This document shows, in pieces, positions 25,480 to 32,952 of a DNA stretch of 45,816 bases. This stretch comes from a virus: IMG/VR virus record IMGVR_UViG_3300044695_001680, positions 1 through 45,816 of that record; one strand, written 5' to 3'. The stretch's first letter is position 1; each line of letters starts with the position of its first letter. The notes beneath the pieces were generated by a model. It was given only the letters and a program-made list of their open reading frames with translations. It was not told the origin of the DNA and searched no databases. Made by a program: the position numbers and the translations under genes.

Positions 25480-25700
25480 CAGGTGATACGAGTTACGCCA
25501 GTAAGGAATCCATTCCCGTCGTAGGTCATATTTACAGTAGACACAATCTGTCCACTAGGCCCACCTGCCCTATACACGACGGTCGTGGGATTACCGTTGA
25601 CATCATTGGTAATCCCGATGTAGTCGTGCTCAGGAACACTAAGGCCAGATTCTACCTGACGAGCAGAGAAACGGCCTGTTTTAATGTTCTGATCAGCCAT
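25479..25700 (-). CDS. Small protein, unknown
   Basis: A 73-residue protein (NIKTGRFSARQVESGLSVPE, then TYDGNGFLTGVTRIT). Its stop overlaps the collagen-like start by one base (TGATG), so they are probably translated together; it may be a partner or base of that appendage. No family recognised. Confidence 0.7.
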   Translation of the reverse strand: MADQNIKTGRFSARQVESGLSVPEHDYIGITNDVNGNPTTVVYRAGGPSGQIVSTVNMTYDGNGFLTGVTRIT

Positions 25701-25703
25701 GTA

Positions 25704-25886
25704 TCACCAAGGAGGAGTTGTAGTAAGAGTGCCCGGTTGGCAGACCTGACCCTTAGGTGACAGTTCAACCAGGGTAGTCTCAGGACCGTAAGGAATCTGA
25801 AAGCCGTTGTTATTGGATGTAGGGGTGCAGTACAGAACTGAAGTTACAGAGCTGACTTTTGGATCAAACGGATTTGCACGAGCCAT
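25704..25886 (-). CDS. Small protein, unknown
   Basis: A 60-residue protein starting at the ATG at 25886, one base after the stop of the RlpA-like gene. It opens ARANPFDPKVSSV, again with an Asn-Pro-Phe motif like the collagen-like and fibre-like proteins, so it may belong to the same appendage set. Two cysteines. No family recognised. Confidence 0.65.
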   Translation of the reverse strand: MARANPFDPKVSSVTSVLYCTPTSNNNGFQIPYGPETTLVELSPKGQVCQPGTLTTTPPW

Positions 25887-25887
25887 G

Positions 25888-26193
25888 TCATTTAATAGGA
25901 GTAATGGATACTCGACCAACACCCTCACTTTCTAGGCCAATTGATCGCGCAGCAGCACGACTGAGATCAAGCTCACGACCAGGAATAAAGGGGCCACGAT
26001 CATTGATTCTTACAGTTGTACATTGGGCATTGCGTGTATTGCATACACGTAGTTTTGTTCCAAACGGAAGGTAACGATGTGCAGCAGTCATGGAGTTCAT
26101 GTTGTAGATCTCACCAGAAGCGGTGCGCCTACCGTGATAAGGAACGCCATACCAAGAAGCTAGTGAAGCGAGAGTAAGTGTCAGAGAAAGCAT
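25888..26193 (-). CDS. RlpA-like double-psi beta-barrel protein
   Basis: A 101-residue protein from the ATG at 26193; an in-frame TTG at 26259 would add 22 residues and give a longer hydrophobic N-terminus. It follows the RlpA DPBB pattern throughout: ASWYGVPYHGRRTASGE, then MTAAHRYLPFGTKLRVCN, VRINDRGPFIPGRELDLS with the catalytic-type Asp near residue 67, and AARSIGLESEGVGRV. The start of the protein is hydrophobic (LSLTLTLASLA), like a signal peptide. RlpA proteins cleave naked glycan strands at the septum. In a phage this could serve as endolysin or as a virion wall-penetrating enzyme; its place among head/appendage genes favours the latter. Confidence 0.88.
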   Translation of the reverse strand: MLSLTLTLASLASWYGVPYHGRRTASGEIYNMNSMTAAHRYLPFGTKLRVCNTRNAQCTTVRINDRGPFIPGRELDLSRAAARSIGLESEGVGRVSITPIK

Positions 26194-26265
26194 GGGTAAA
26201 TAGCAAAGGACATTGATATTGCTTACGCTTCTATGCTTGCTACCACTCGTTGATAGCAAGACTTC

Positions 26266-26475
26266 TTATGCGCCTTTGAGGAAACCAGGGAGATCTTGTC
26301 CACCTTTGTTCTTCATCTTCCGTTCCTTAAGACGACGCAGCATTTCAGGCGATGCGTTTGGCACACCCTCATAGCTCTGTCCACCAGGAACATACGGAAC
26401 ATTCAGATCAAAGCTTCTACCTTGAGAGATCTTCAGACCCTGATTTGCTCTGCGCTTCGTTGCAGAACGAGCCAT
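26266..26475 (-). CDS. Small basic protein, unknown
   Basis: A 69-residue basic protein (ARSATKRRANQGLKISQGRS, later MLRRLKERKMKNKGG). Located 2 nt after the scaffold gene. Highly charged and probably nucleic-acid or capsid associated; no family recognised. Confidence 0.7.
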   Translation of the reverse strand: MARSATKRRANQGLKISQGRSFDLNVPYVPGGQSYEGVPNASPEMLRRLKERKMKNKGGQDLPGFLKGA

Positions 26476-26477
26476 TT

Positions 26478-27257
26478 CTAGAACTGTAGATTTGAACGGT
26501 CGAGTTTATCAAAGATGTCCTGTCTATATGCAGGATCATTGTCGTACCTAGGGTCACTCATCGCCCTAACTACCTCAGCTTGACTACGGAACACATCAGA
26601 AGACTGTGTAGTCCTGCCAGTCAGTAGCCTACCTTCATTCCCAACAGAATCCTGATACTTATTGTTCAATGCCTGTATTGCAAAGTAAATGGCTTGCGGA
26701 TCACCTTTATCCATGACCGAGTCATAGATTGCAATCTCTTGTGGGGGGAGGTTCTCAGCAGCCCAACCAATCATTTGGTTGTATGCACTGTCTCCACCAA
26801 CAATTGATTTGAGAGAGGAGACTTCTTCACTTGAGATTGGTTCATACTGCTCAGGCTCTGGTTGCTGTGCTCGATATGCCAAGAACATCTCAGCAATATC
26901 AGAAGCATTCATGTTGCCCAATGCATCGAGAGTCTCTTGAGAGAACTCACCACCATCCGCTTCTTCTGCGAGTTGATTCAAGAATGTGTAATCAACATCC
27001 TCAGTCAGTTCCTCTTCAGGTTCCTCCTGTGGCTGCTCTTCACTTTCGTCTTCTTCGTTAGAGCGGGAGCTGTATTTCCTTTGAAGCTCAATGTAAGCTT
27101 TCTCTAGATCCTCAGCATTGCGGTACTTGCCAGCAAGCAGCTCTTGTTGCTCCTGTTCAAGCTGTTCTCCAATTGCATAACTCTCAGCATCAGTAGCCTC
27201 TTGAGCAGCGATTGCTTCAGGATCCCCACTGGGATCATACGTCAAGTTGATTGCCAT
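26478..27257 (-). CDS. Capsid assembly / scaffolding protein (T7 gp9-like)
   Basis: A 259-residue, strongly acidic, mostly helical protein with a Glu-rich middle (SNEEDESEEQPQEEPEEEL) and a C-terminus ending in a conserved-style FDKLDRSNLQF. Position between portal and capsid, acidity and length fit gp9, which directs shell assembly and then leaves. It overlaps the upstream small gene by 23 nt. Confidence 0.85.
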   Translation of the reverse strand: MAINLTYDPSGDPEAIAAQEATDAESYAIGEQLEQEQQELLAGKYRNAEDLEKAYIELQRKYSSRSNEEDESEEQPQEEPEEELTEDVDYTFLNQLAEEADGGEFSQETLDALGNMNASDIAEMFLAYRAQQPEPEQYEPISSEEVSSLKSIVGGDSAYNQMIGWAAENLPPQEIAIYDSVMDKGDPQAIYFAIQALNNKYQDSVGNEGRLLTGRTTQSSDVFRSQAEVVRAMSDPRYDNDPAYRQDIFDKLDRSNLQF

Positions 27258-27480
27258 AACTAGTGATTGTTTTTAACCCACCAAGACCAACACGTTCAAC
27301 GCGATTAACGTCAACGCCAATCTTTGGCTTACCAATCCTTTTGGATGGTGCGTATTTATCAGTGTCAAATGATGTAGGTTTAGCAACTGCTACATCATCT
27401 GCAATTGGAACATCAGGCTCCAAGAGCTGGGGCTTGTTGGGCTTGACCCGCTGCGGGCGGCTGGGCGTTTGATTGTCCAT
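27235..27480 (-). CDS. Small protein between portal and scaffold, unknown
   Basis: An 81-residue, Pro/Lys/Val-rich protein (RPQRVKPNKPQLLEPDVPIA). It overlaps the portal 3' end by 68 nt in another frame and the scaffold start by 23 nt. The clean ATG and middle open stretch support it; no function can be assigned. Confidence 0.65.
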   Translation of the reverse strand: MDNQTPSRPQRVKPNKPQLLEPDVPIADDVAVAKPTSFDTDKYAPSKRIGKPKIGVDVNRVERVGLGGLKTITSYGNQLDV

Positions 27481-29032
27481 TCAGTAGATTCATTGCATCA
27501 GGATTTTTGCTGGGATCAAAGAGTGGTGTTCCAGCAAGCTGTGCGGTTTGATTAACCAACGACATCTGGGTCTGCATCTGCATATTGTTCTGCATCTCCA
27601 TCTGTTGGTGCTGAGCTGTTTTGATCAGATTCAGTACATCAATACCTTGAGCAGCAGCCAATCGTTTGATTGCTTCTTCAGGGCTGACATACTTACCAAG
27701 TGCTTCAGGTCCAATGGTCTGGGCTACGGTCGTTAGGAATGCAGTCAGACTTTCACGATCCTGACCCCGACCCAGTGCATTGATGCCAGCAACGATTGTT
27801 GGCCTCACCAGATTCTTGGGAAGACGAGTGATCTCACCATTCCGTTGCATCACTGAGAGTTTACGATTCAGATACGGAATAAGAAACTCAACAGTCAACA
27901 GGGAGAATAGTCCACCCAACTGTTGCTCCAGTTCCATCTGAGTCATACGAACTTCTTCAGCAGTTGTTCGTTCAGATTGTCGGACATTAAGCACCAGGAA
28001 TGCTTCGCTGATCCTCCGCTCTAGTGTTGCTGCCATCTCAGCAGCAGTACGGAAGTCAGCCGTCTTTCCGACCTGAATGACACCAATATCATCAGGCCTA
28101 CCTTGAACGATTGCCCCATTACCCGCCTGAGCGATGGTGGAGGGCTTTGTCGTCGAGCTAGGGCTGACGGTAAAGATCACCTTTGCAGCTGCTGCAGAGC
28201 CTTCTACGAGGGCCTGCATCAACGCTTCAAGGGATCGTAGATCTCCCAGGAACTCCTCTACCCGACCACGACCGAAGCACTCACCATCAACAGTGTTGAA
28301 GCGGAGCACCAGCCATGGGCTTGTATCAATAGGAGCTTTACTACGAGAGCTTGGAATGACCTTGTCATACACCTCTTGATGCCAAAGCCATCGATTGTTA
28401 TCGCGCCTGACATGAGTGTAGACATCAATCTCTTCTTCATTACTAGAACCATCATCACCAGGAGGATTAGTATCTTTGAACTCAGCTGCGAGTTCTTCTG
28501 CTAATAGCTTCTTGGCAATTCGTTCTTTGGTGACAATCTCAATTACATTGCCGTTGCCATCTCGATCTACCACGTACCGATTCAACGGGTACAGCTTGAG
28601 GCCATCCTTACCCATGTAGACCAGTGCATTACCACCGACCACAAGATGCTTGATTGCTTGGTGAATTACAACTCGATCACTGCTTGCAGCAATAGAATCC
28701 ATCACCATGCGCTCAAGCTTCGCAAAACTCAGATCCAATTCGGACCTTGCTTCTGCAGGCAAATCAACGCCAAGCTTTGAATCATTCACCTGTAGCTTAA
28801 AGAAGCTGGTTTGTGGAGGTAGGAGAGCCAACATCAACTTTGATGCAAGCGTAACTACCCCCTTGGCTCCAACGCTTTGCCACGGTGTGATCAACCTCTT
28901 CCATGAACTACGGTTCGACAGCTCATCTTCCTGAATTAGATAAGGAAGAGTGAGCTTTGAACACTGTACGGCTACGTCTAAAAACTGGGAACGAAAACGT
29001 GTGAGATAGTCATACCTAGTCTTGGCTGTCAT
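27413..29032 (-). CDS. Portal (head-tail connector) protein (T7 gp8-like)
   Basis: A 539-residue protein (T7 gp8 is 536) forming the dodecameric DNA channel. Matches include TRYDYLTRFRSQFLDVAVQC, then TPWQSVGAKGVVTLASKLML and ERTTAEEVRMTQMELEQQLG, all characteristic of T7-type portals. The C-terminus is Gln/Met/Ala-rich (QMEMQNNMQMQTQM). Confidence 0.95.
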   Translation of the reverse strand: MTAKTRYDYLTRFRSQFLDVAVQCSKLTLPYLIQEDELSNRSSWKRLITPWQSVGAKGVVTLASKLMLALLPPQTSFFKLQVNDSKLGVDLPAEARSELDLSFAKLERMVMDSIAASSDRVVIHQAIKHLVVGGNALVYMGKDGLKLYPLNRYVVDRDGNGNVIEIVTKERIAKKLLAEELAAEFKDTNPPGDDGSSNEEEIDVYTHVRRDNNRWLWHQEVYDKVIPSSRSKAPIDTSPWLVLRFNTVDGECFGRGRVEEFLGDLRSLEALMQALVEGSAAAAKVIFTVSPSSTTKPSTIAQAGNGAIVQGRPDDIGVIQVGKTADFRTAAEMAATLERRISEAFLVLNVRQSERTTAEEVRMTQMELEQQLGGLFSLLTVEFLIPYLNRKLSVMQRNGEITRLPKNLVRPTIVAGINALGRGQDRESLTAFLTTVAQTIGPEALGKYVSPEEAIKRLAAAQGIDVLNLIKTAQHQQMEMQNNMQMQTQMSLVNQTAQLAGTPLFDPSKNPDAMNLLNGQSNAQPPAAGQAQQAPALGA

Positions 29033-29035
29033 TTA

Positions 29036-29944
29036 TCAAATACCTATGTTTAATCCCGACGATCTCGGCACACTTGTTCCGACTCTCTTACTGATAGACA
29101 GGTTCGCTGTGCCTCTGCTTATCTTCCCTGCGCTGCGAAGAGATGACGCTTTGCGTCTAAAGCCCGTCGCATTGTCATTGACCATCGTTGGGCTAGAGAT
29201 CTTCAATTGTTTATCCCTTTCCTCTGCTGCCTTGGCAAGAGCACTTATTTGCTCTCTGTAGCTTGTGTTGGAGTCGTCAATTAGCTTCTTAAGGTTTGTG
29301 TTTGACTCATCAAACATTTGCCTGTAAGTGCTATCTGACTGCGCCATCTTGTCGTAGAAGCCCTTTGTCAACGCTTGAAAGTTGGCGTCGCTAGAAGAAA
29401 TCCTGTCGTTCAAGCTGGTACTAAGGCTCCCCAGAGATTCACCTTGTCGTTGAATAAGTGCATTCAACGCACCTTGCCAGCTCTTTGCGTTCTCAGCACC
29501 TGAATCCTGTATTGCTTTAATCTGATCACTCAAAGAGCTGATCTGCAATCCATTCTTCTGGTAGTCGTTGATCCTGTCCTCTAGTGCTTTGATCTGCAGA
29601 CTGTATGGCGATTGCTGATCAGCAGATCCTTGACCTAGAGATCCAGGTAGAAGTGGTATTGGATCCTGTGCTTGCACCTTTGGTGGGGGTGCAGGTGCCG
29701 GGGGTGCAGGTGCCGGGGGTGGTGGCGGTGGTGCGGGAGGCCCGTCGTATCGCCACTGACCAACGGTCATGTTGGTACTGCCAGTGCGGGGGTTTGTTGT
29801 CTGGTAACCTCGGTTGCCTGCGAAGCTCCAGCCAACGCCGGGCGAGTTTCCACCTTCAACAATGTCTCCAGGGTTGAAAGAGCTGATCGCTAAACCATTT
29901 GCGTCTCGTATTCCATAAGTGTCCCGGTTGAAATAAGTTGCCAC
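29036..29944 (-). CDS. Proline-rich / coiled-coil virion-type protein, unknown
   Basis: A 302-residue protein in three parts: an N-terminal 65 residues with Gly/Asn/Tyr-rich beta-like sequence (GYQTTNPRTGSTNMTVGQW), a proline-alanine linker (about residues 69-90, PPAPPPPPPAPAPPAPAPPP), and a long coiled coil (about 110-250, with KALEDRINDYQKNGLQISSL). The C-terminus is basic and Ser-rich. Located just upstream of the portal; in cyanopodoviruses this position often encodes a head-associated protein. Coiled-coil plus linker suggests an elongated trimer, perhaps another appendage. Confidence 0.75.
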   Translation of the reverse strand: MATYFNRDTYGIRDANGLAISSFNPGDIVEGGNSPGVGWSFAGNRGYQTTNPRTGSTNMTVGQWRYDGPPAPPPPPPAPAPPAPAPPPKVQAQDPIPLLPGSLGQGSADQQSPYSLQIKALEDRINDYQKNGLQISSLSDQIKAIQDSGAENAKSWQGALNALIQRQGESLGSLSTSLNDRISSSDANFQALTKGFYDKMAQSDSTYRQMFDESNTNLKKLIDDSNTSYREQISALAKAAEERDKQLKISSPTMVNDNATGFRRKASSLRSAGKISRGTANLSISKRVGTSVPRSSGLNIGI

Positions 29945-29997
29945 CAGATCAACCTCTCAAGGAAACGAATGAATATGTGCTTTTCATTTTTTTAGTG

Positions 29998-30192
29998 TTA
30001 CTCCTCTTCAGTTATTCGATTAGCAACCCACTCGACCACACTCCTCTGACCACTTTTGTACATGATCGTGTTTGTTGGATCACCAGGCTGCGGCAGAAAC
30101 GAAGGAAAGTTCTCCTCCAGTTCTGCCAACAGACGCTCTACAGTTAGCCCAAGACTAAGCGTATTGTGGGAGGTTTGGATTAGCATGTTCAA
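29998..30192 (-). CDS. Small protein downstream of nrdB, unknown
   Basis: A 64-residue acidic protein (LTVERLLAELEENFPSFLPQ, then YKSGQRSVVEWVANRITEEE). It overlaps the end of nrdB by 38 nt in another frame. Helical, soluble. It could be an accessory factor of the reductase or a separate late gene; not recognised. The 53 bases after it (29945-29997) hold no gene. Confidence 0.6.
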   Translation of the reverse strand: MNMLIQTSHNTLSLGLTVERLLAELEENFPSFLPQPGDPTNTIMYKSGQRSVVEWVANRITEEE

Positions 30193-30868
30193 AGAATGCG
30201 GGCATGCGAGCCCGTTGTGTATCCAGCAGACCTTCAGCTTTACCTGAATACATCAGGCTGTCACTTTGATCCAACCAGAACTGTTTATCAAGATACTTAT
30301 TGTCTGATCGTTTGAGGGGTTGCATCACCCAAGCAATCGTTGCCTTCCGCAACTTATCCAGTGATGGAGATACAGTCAGACCAAGCTCACGACACACCAA
30401 GCTATTAGTTGCTACGTGGACTTGTTCATCTCGACTGATGTCTGCACTTACAGTTCGGAGACCAGCGTCACCATTAAACCGAAAGAACGGCAGTAGTACA
30501 AAGAAGATTGCACGCTCGGCCACCATTGCTTTCAGGACCGTGTGATCAGGATGCGTTTCCCAAGCAGTGCGAAGTCGGAGTGCTTCTTCTTCTGCCTGAC
30601 GATCTGTGCCAATTGCGTTGGCAATGTAACCGAGAGCCAGGTCGTGGTTCTCTTCATCCTTGATGTTGGATCGAAGTAAGTCTTTCGATAGCTCTGGAAC
30701 TTCATTCCTCAAGGCTTCTTCAATGAACTCGCCAACAGGAAGTTCCATGTGGCGAAGGGCAAGAGCCCGGAAGATAGTCTCCTCCGAGCCCTCTTTGAGT
30801 AGGCCAGCAGTTGTTTGGACTGGAGACCACTTACGTTTACGATTAGCTAGTTTCTGATAGGGATTCAT
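30155..30868 (-). CDS. nrdB: Class I ribonucleotide reductase small (beta) subunit
   Basis: A 237-residue ferritin-like protein. Its ATG overlaps the nrdA stop (ATGA), fixing the start. Metal-ligand motifs are present: KDEENHD (ExxH, about residue 72), MVAERAIFF (Glu, about 125) and SRDEQVHV (ExxH, about 148). The residue four after the first motif's His, which is the radical Tyr122 in E. coli NrdB, is Leu here (EENHDLAL), so no tyrosyl radical can form at the usual place. The protein is shorter than cellular NrdB (about 375). It supplies the oxidant for NrdA. Cyanopodovirus reductases of this kind, once annotated class II, were later recognised as class I and possibly a new subclass. Confidence 0.88.
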   Translation of the reverse strand: MNPYQKLANRKRKWSPVQTTAGLLKEGSEETIFRALALRHMELPVGEFIEEALRNEVPELSKDLLRSNIKDEENHDLALGYIANAIGTDRQAEEEALRLRTAWETHPDHTVLKAMVAERAIFFVLLPFFRFNGDAGLRTVSADISRDEQVHVATNSLVCRELGLTVSPSLDKLRKATIAWVMQPLKRSDNKYLDKQFWLDQSDSLMYSGKAEGLLDTQRARMPAFFEHANPNLPQYA

Positions 30869-32247
30869 TCGCCGCAATTGCACTGTGGTGCAGGATCATT
30901 TAGAATTGAATCCAAGTAATCGTCGACCTCAGCCTCATCCAATGCAGCGTATGCGCTGGACTTATCCTGAACGTCTCCCATCACTTGGAGTGAATAGTAG
31001 AGAGAAGTTTGGGGGCTATCCAGCCACTCCTCAATAAAGTCTTCGTCATAGCTGATCACATCAGACCAGCTATTGAACGAATACCCATGAAGAAGACCCG
31101 TTTTTTCCAGCATCCGAATGACGCCATTTACTACATTGAAGTAGTCATCCCAGCCAACTTCTGACGCGATCTCAACCGGACCGTAGTCAAAGCTCTGGAC
31201 ACCAAACGTCCCACTGTCGCGGTCCACTTGGCGGGCAATGGGAGGTGCGATCTCAGGAGTGGTGGTGTACCCATCGAGATCCTTGTAGCGGTAGCTGCAC
31301 GAGGCAGTAGGAGCGATAGCAAAGGCACGCACCATACCAGCAAACTTGGCGATCTGTGCAGCCTCTTCAATGCCTGCCTGAATCTCCAGTGCAAGCTCAG
31401 CAGCAGGAGTTCGATGGAGCGGTTGGCGATTGTTGATCGCTTCAAGTGCTGCACCAAACTCTTTGTATGTCACCCCTTGGCGACGGAGCAGGTTGGCAAG
31501 CCCAAGCATTCCGAGACCGACCTGGCGATCAACCTCTGGAGTGAGGTATTCCCCACTGTCTCCAACACCTGTCTTGGCATGGAGCGCACACAGCTCTGAC
31601 ATTCCGTAGACAAACGCACTCCGAATGTCATTGAAGTTGCATCCGCCAAGGTTGACATGCTGCAGTAGACAGGTTCCCCGTGAGGGCAGGTACACTTCCA
31701 GACAAACGTTTCCATAAATACGATTGCCAGATTTGTCTACCTTTGTTTTGTTCAGCCAGATGTCACCTTTACGGATTCCTTCCAGCAGTGCTTCTTTGAC
31801 CTCTTGTGTTGCTTCACTCCACCAGTGCGGGTTGATGTTGACACAACGCTTGACCCAAGGAAGATCAGCCCTACTAGCAGTGACAAACTCAAGGACATCA
31901 GGATGGTTGAGATCCAAATGACATACGACAGCACCATTCTTATACACTCCACCCCTACGGAGAATTTCATTCAGCGTTGAGTAGATCTTGGCGAATGACA
32001 CAGGGCCTGACGCCACCAATCCTCTTCCATTCTCGCTGCCTCGTTCACGGAGTTTAGAAAGGTGTACAGCAACTCCAGCTCCGAATCGGAGAGCATGCGA
32101 GACGAACCTCCAACTGGCTTCGATTCCATTCGGCCCCTCCATTTCATCTTCAACGACAAACACAGTGCAGGACACTGGTAGTCGAGAGTTTGGATCATCA
32201 ATCCAACTTTGTACACGGCCAGTGCGTGCAATCAGTTCTTTATTCAC
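30865..32247 (-). CDS. nrdA: Class I ribonucleotide reductase large (alpha) subunit
   Basis: A 460-residue catalytic subunit that reduces ribonucleotides, supplying dNTPs for replication. It is much shorter than cellular NrdA (about 750) and lacks an ATP-cone regulatory domain. Catalytic residues are visible: Cys in LPVSC (residue 27), the Asn-Cys-Glu motif in GNVCLEV (about 182), the partner Cys in GTCLLQHVNLGG (about 192), and a C-terminal CNCGE redox tail. Start is a GTG at 32247, 3 nt after the mazG stop; no ATG start is available. It is coupled to nrdB. The missing ATP cone suggests escape from dATP inhibition. Confidence 0.93.
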   Translation of the reverse strand: MNKELIARTGRVQSWIDDPNSRLPVSCTVFVVEDEMEGPNGIEASWRFVSHALRFGAGVAVHLSKLRERGSENGRGLVASGPVSFAKIYSTLNEILRRGGVYKNGAVVCHLDLNHPDVLEFVTASRADLPWVKRCVNINPHWWSEATQEVKEALLEGIRKGDIWLNKTKVDKSGNRIYGNVCLEVYLPSRGTCLLQHVNLGGCNFNDIRSAFVYGMSELCALHAKTGVGDSGEYLTPEVDRQVGLGMLGLANLLRRQGVTYKEFGAALEAINNRQPLHRTPAAELALEIQAGIEEAAQIAKFAGMVRAFAIAPTASCSYRYKDLDGYTTTPEIAPPIARQVDRDSGTFGVQSFDYGPVEIASEVGWDDYFNVVNGVIRMLEKTGLLHGYSFNSWSDVISYDEDFIEEWLDSPQTSLYYSLQVMGDVQDKSSAYAALDEAEVDDYLDSILNDPAPQCNCGE

Positions 32248-32250
32248 AGT

Positions 32251-32631
32251 TCAAACAAGATCAATCAGATTAGGTTCGTAGTAGTTCGGTCCCTTAAGAA
32301 CCTTGCCGTCTTCACGGCGGATAGGTTTGCCATCCTCACCAAGCTTGCTCATGTTGCTGCCGTGAACACGGTTGTAAGCAACCTGAAGATCCCACCCAAA
32401 GCAGGCTGCCATCTGGTGACACACATACACAAGGTCAGCCAGCTCCTTCAGCATGTGCTCTCGTGCTTGCTTGTTTGTGATGTCCTGCCTCAGGAACATG
32501 TAGGCATGAGCTAGCTCAAGGTGTTCCTCATCGATCAAATTCTGCTGCAGATTCAAAGAGGAAGTCGTCAGCCCAAGCGGCTGCTCGTACTTCATCCTGA
32601 ATTCGTGTGCTGCGCTCTCGTAGAAACTCAC
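32251..32631 (-). CDS. mazG: MazG-like nucleotide pyrophosphohydrolase
   Basis: The protein has the MazG metal-binding pattern: a helix with DEEHLEL (EExxE) followed by KELADLVYV (ExxD), which binds Mg and hydrolyses NTPs or alarmones. Cyanophage MazG is thought to alter the host nutrient state or recycle nucleotides. The conserved N-terminal helix EFRMKYEQPLG requires a start upstream of the ATG at 32595; the GTG at 32631 is used here (126 residues) and an ATG at 32670 is another choice. None has a good ribosome site. The whole 5' part overlaps the DUF3310 gene out of frame (about 104 nt). Confidence 0.85.
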   Translation of the reverse strand: MSFYESAAHEFRMKYEQPLGLTTSSLNLQQNLIDEEHLELAHAYMFLRQDITNKQAREHMLKELADLVYVCHQMAACFGWDLQVAYNRVHGSNMSKLGEDGKPIRREDGKVLKGPNYYEPNLIDLV

Positions 32632-32809
32632 GTTCGTTTTCAAGGTAATGGATTGCTTTGGTGAGATCATCAATGGGGTCTGCTGTGGCTTTCTTCCCAC
32701 ACCGAGCGATGTACTTGACAGCATTACCCAAGTGGAAACTCAGCCCTTGTTCTCGGATGAAGTCTCCGACTTTCCAACTACTCCCGTAGTGCTCTGGATT
32801 AGTGGCCAT
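32528..32809 (-). CDS. DUF3310 protein (T7 gp1.7 / nucleotide kinase related)
   Basis: A 93-residue protein with the DUF3310 core: NPEHYGSSWKVGDFIREQG, then LSFHLGNAVKYIARCGKK and DDLTKAIHYLENE. In T7 the related region belongs to gp1.7, a nucleotide kinase; stand-alone DUF3310 proteins are common in phages and have no firm function. It overlaps both the 32740-32952 gene (70 nt) and mazG (about 104 nt), each in a different frame. Confidence 0.9.
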   Translation of the reverse strand: MATNPEHYGSSWKVGDFIREQGLSFHLGNAVKYIARCGKKATADPIDDLTKAIHYLENEREFLRERSTRIQDEVRAAAWADDFLFESAAEFDR

Positions 32810-32952
32810 TGTCTGACAAGGTTCGATACGGTATTTGAAAGGACAAAGTTCTGATGTTGCAATGCAAGGAGAACAGTAATGATGTCTTCCTTTCTTGCAT
32901 TAGGCAGCAGATCCTGCAGCCGTCGCATCTTGAATTGTTGCTCCACTGTCAT
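32740..32952 (-). CDS. Small protein overlapping exonuclease and DUF3310 genes, unknown
   Basis: A 70-residue helical protein (TVEQQFKMRRLQDLLPNARK, then ITVLLALQHQNFVLSNTVS). Starts at the ATG at 32952, inside the exonuclease gene in another frame; earlier in-frame ATGs at 32991 and 33006 are possible. The unique stretch between the neighbours (32810-32899) is open and protein-like. Function unknown. Confidence 0.6.
   Translation of the reverse strand: MTVEQQFKMRRLQDLLPNARKEDIITVLLALQHQNFVLSNTVSNLVRQWPLIQSTTGVVGKSETSSENKG

Noticed and set aside
30865-32247. Class II (B12-dependent) ribonucleotide reductase
   Set aside because: A ferritin-like beta subunit gene follows immediately with ATGA coupling, so class I is the right reading.
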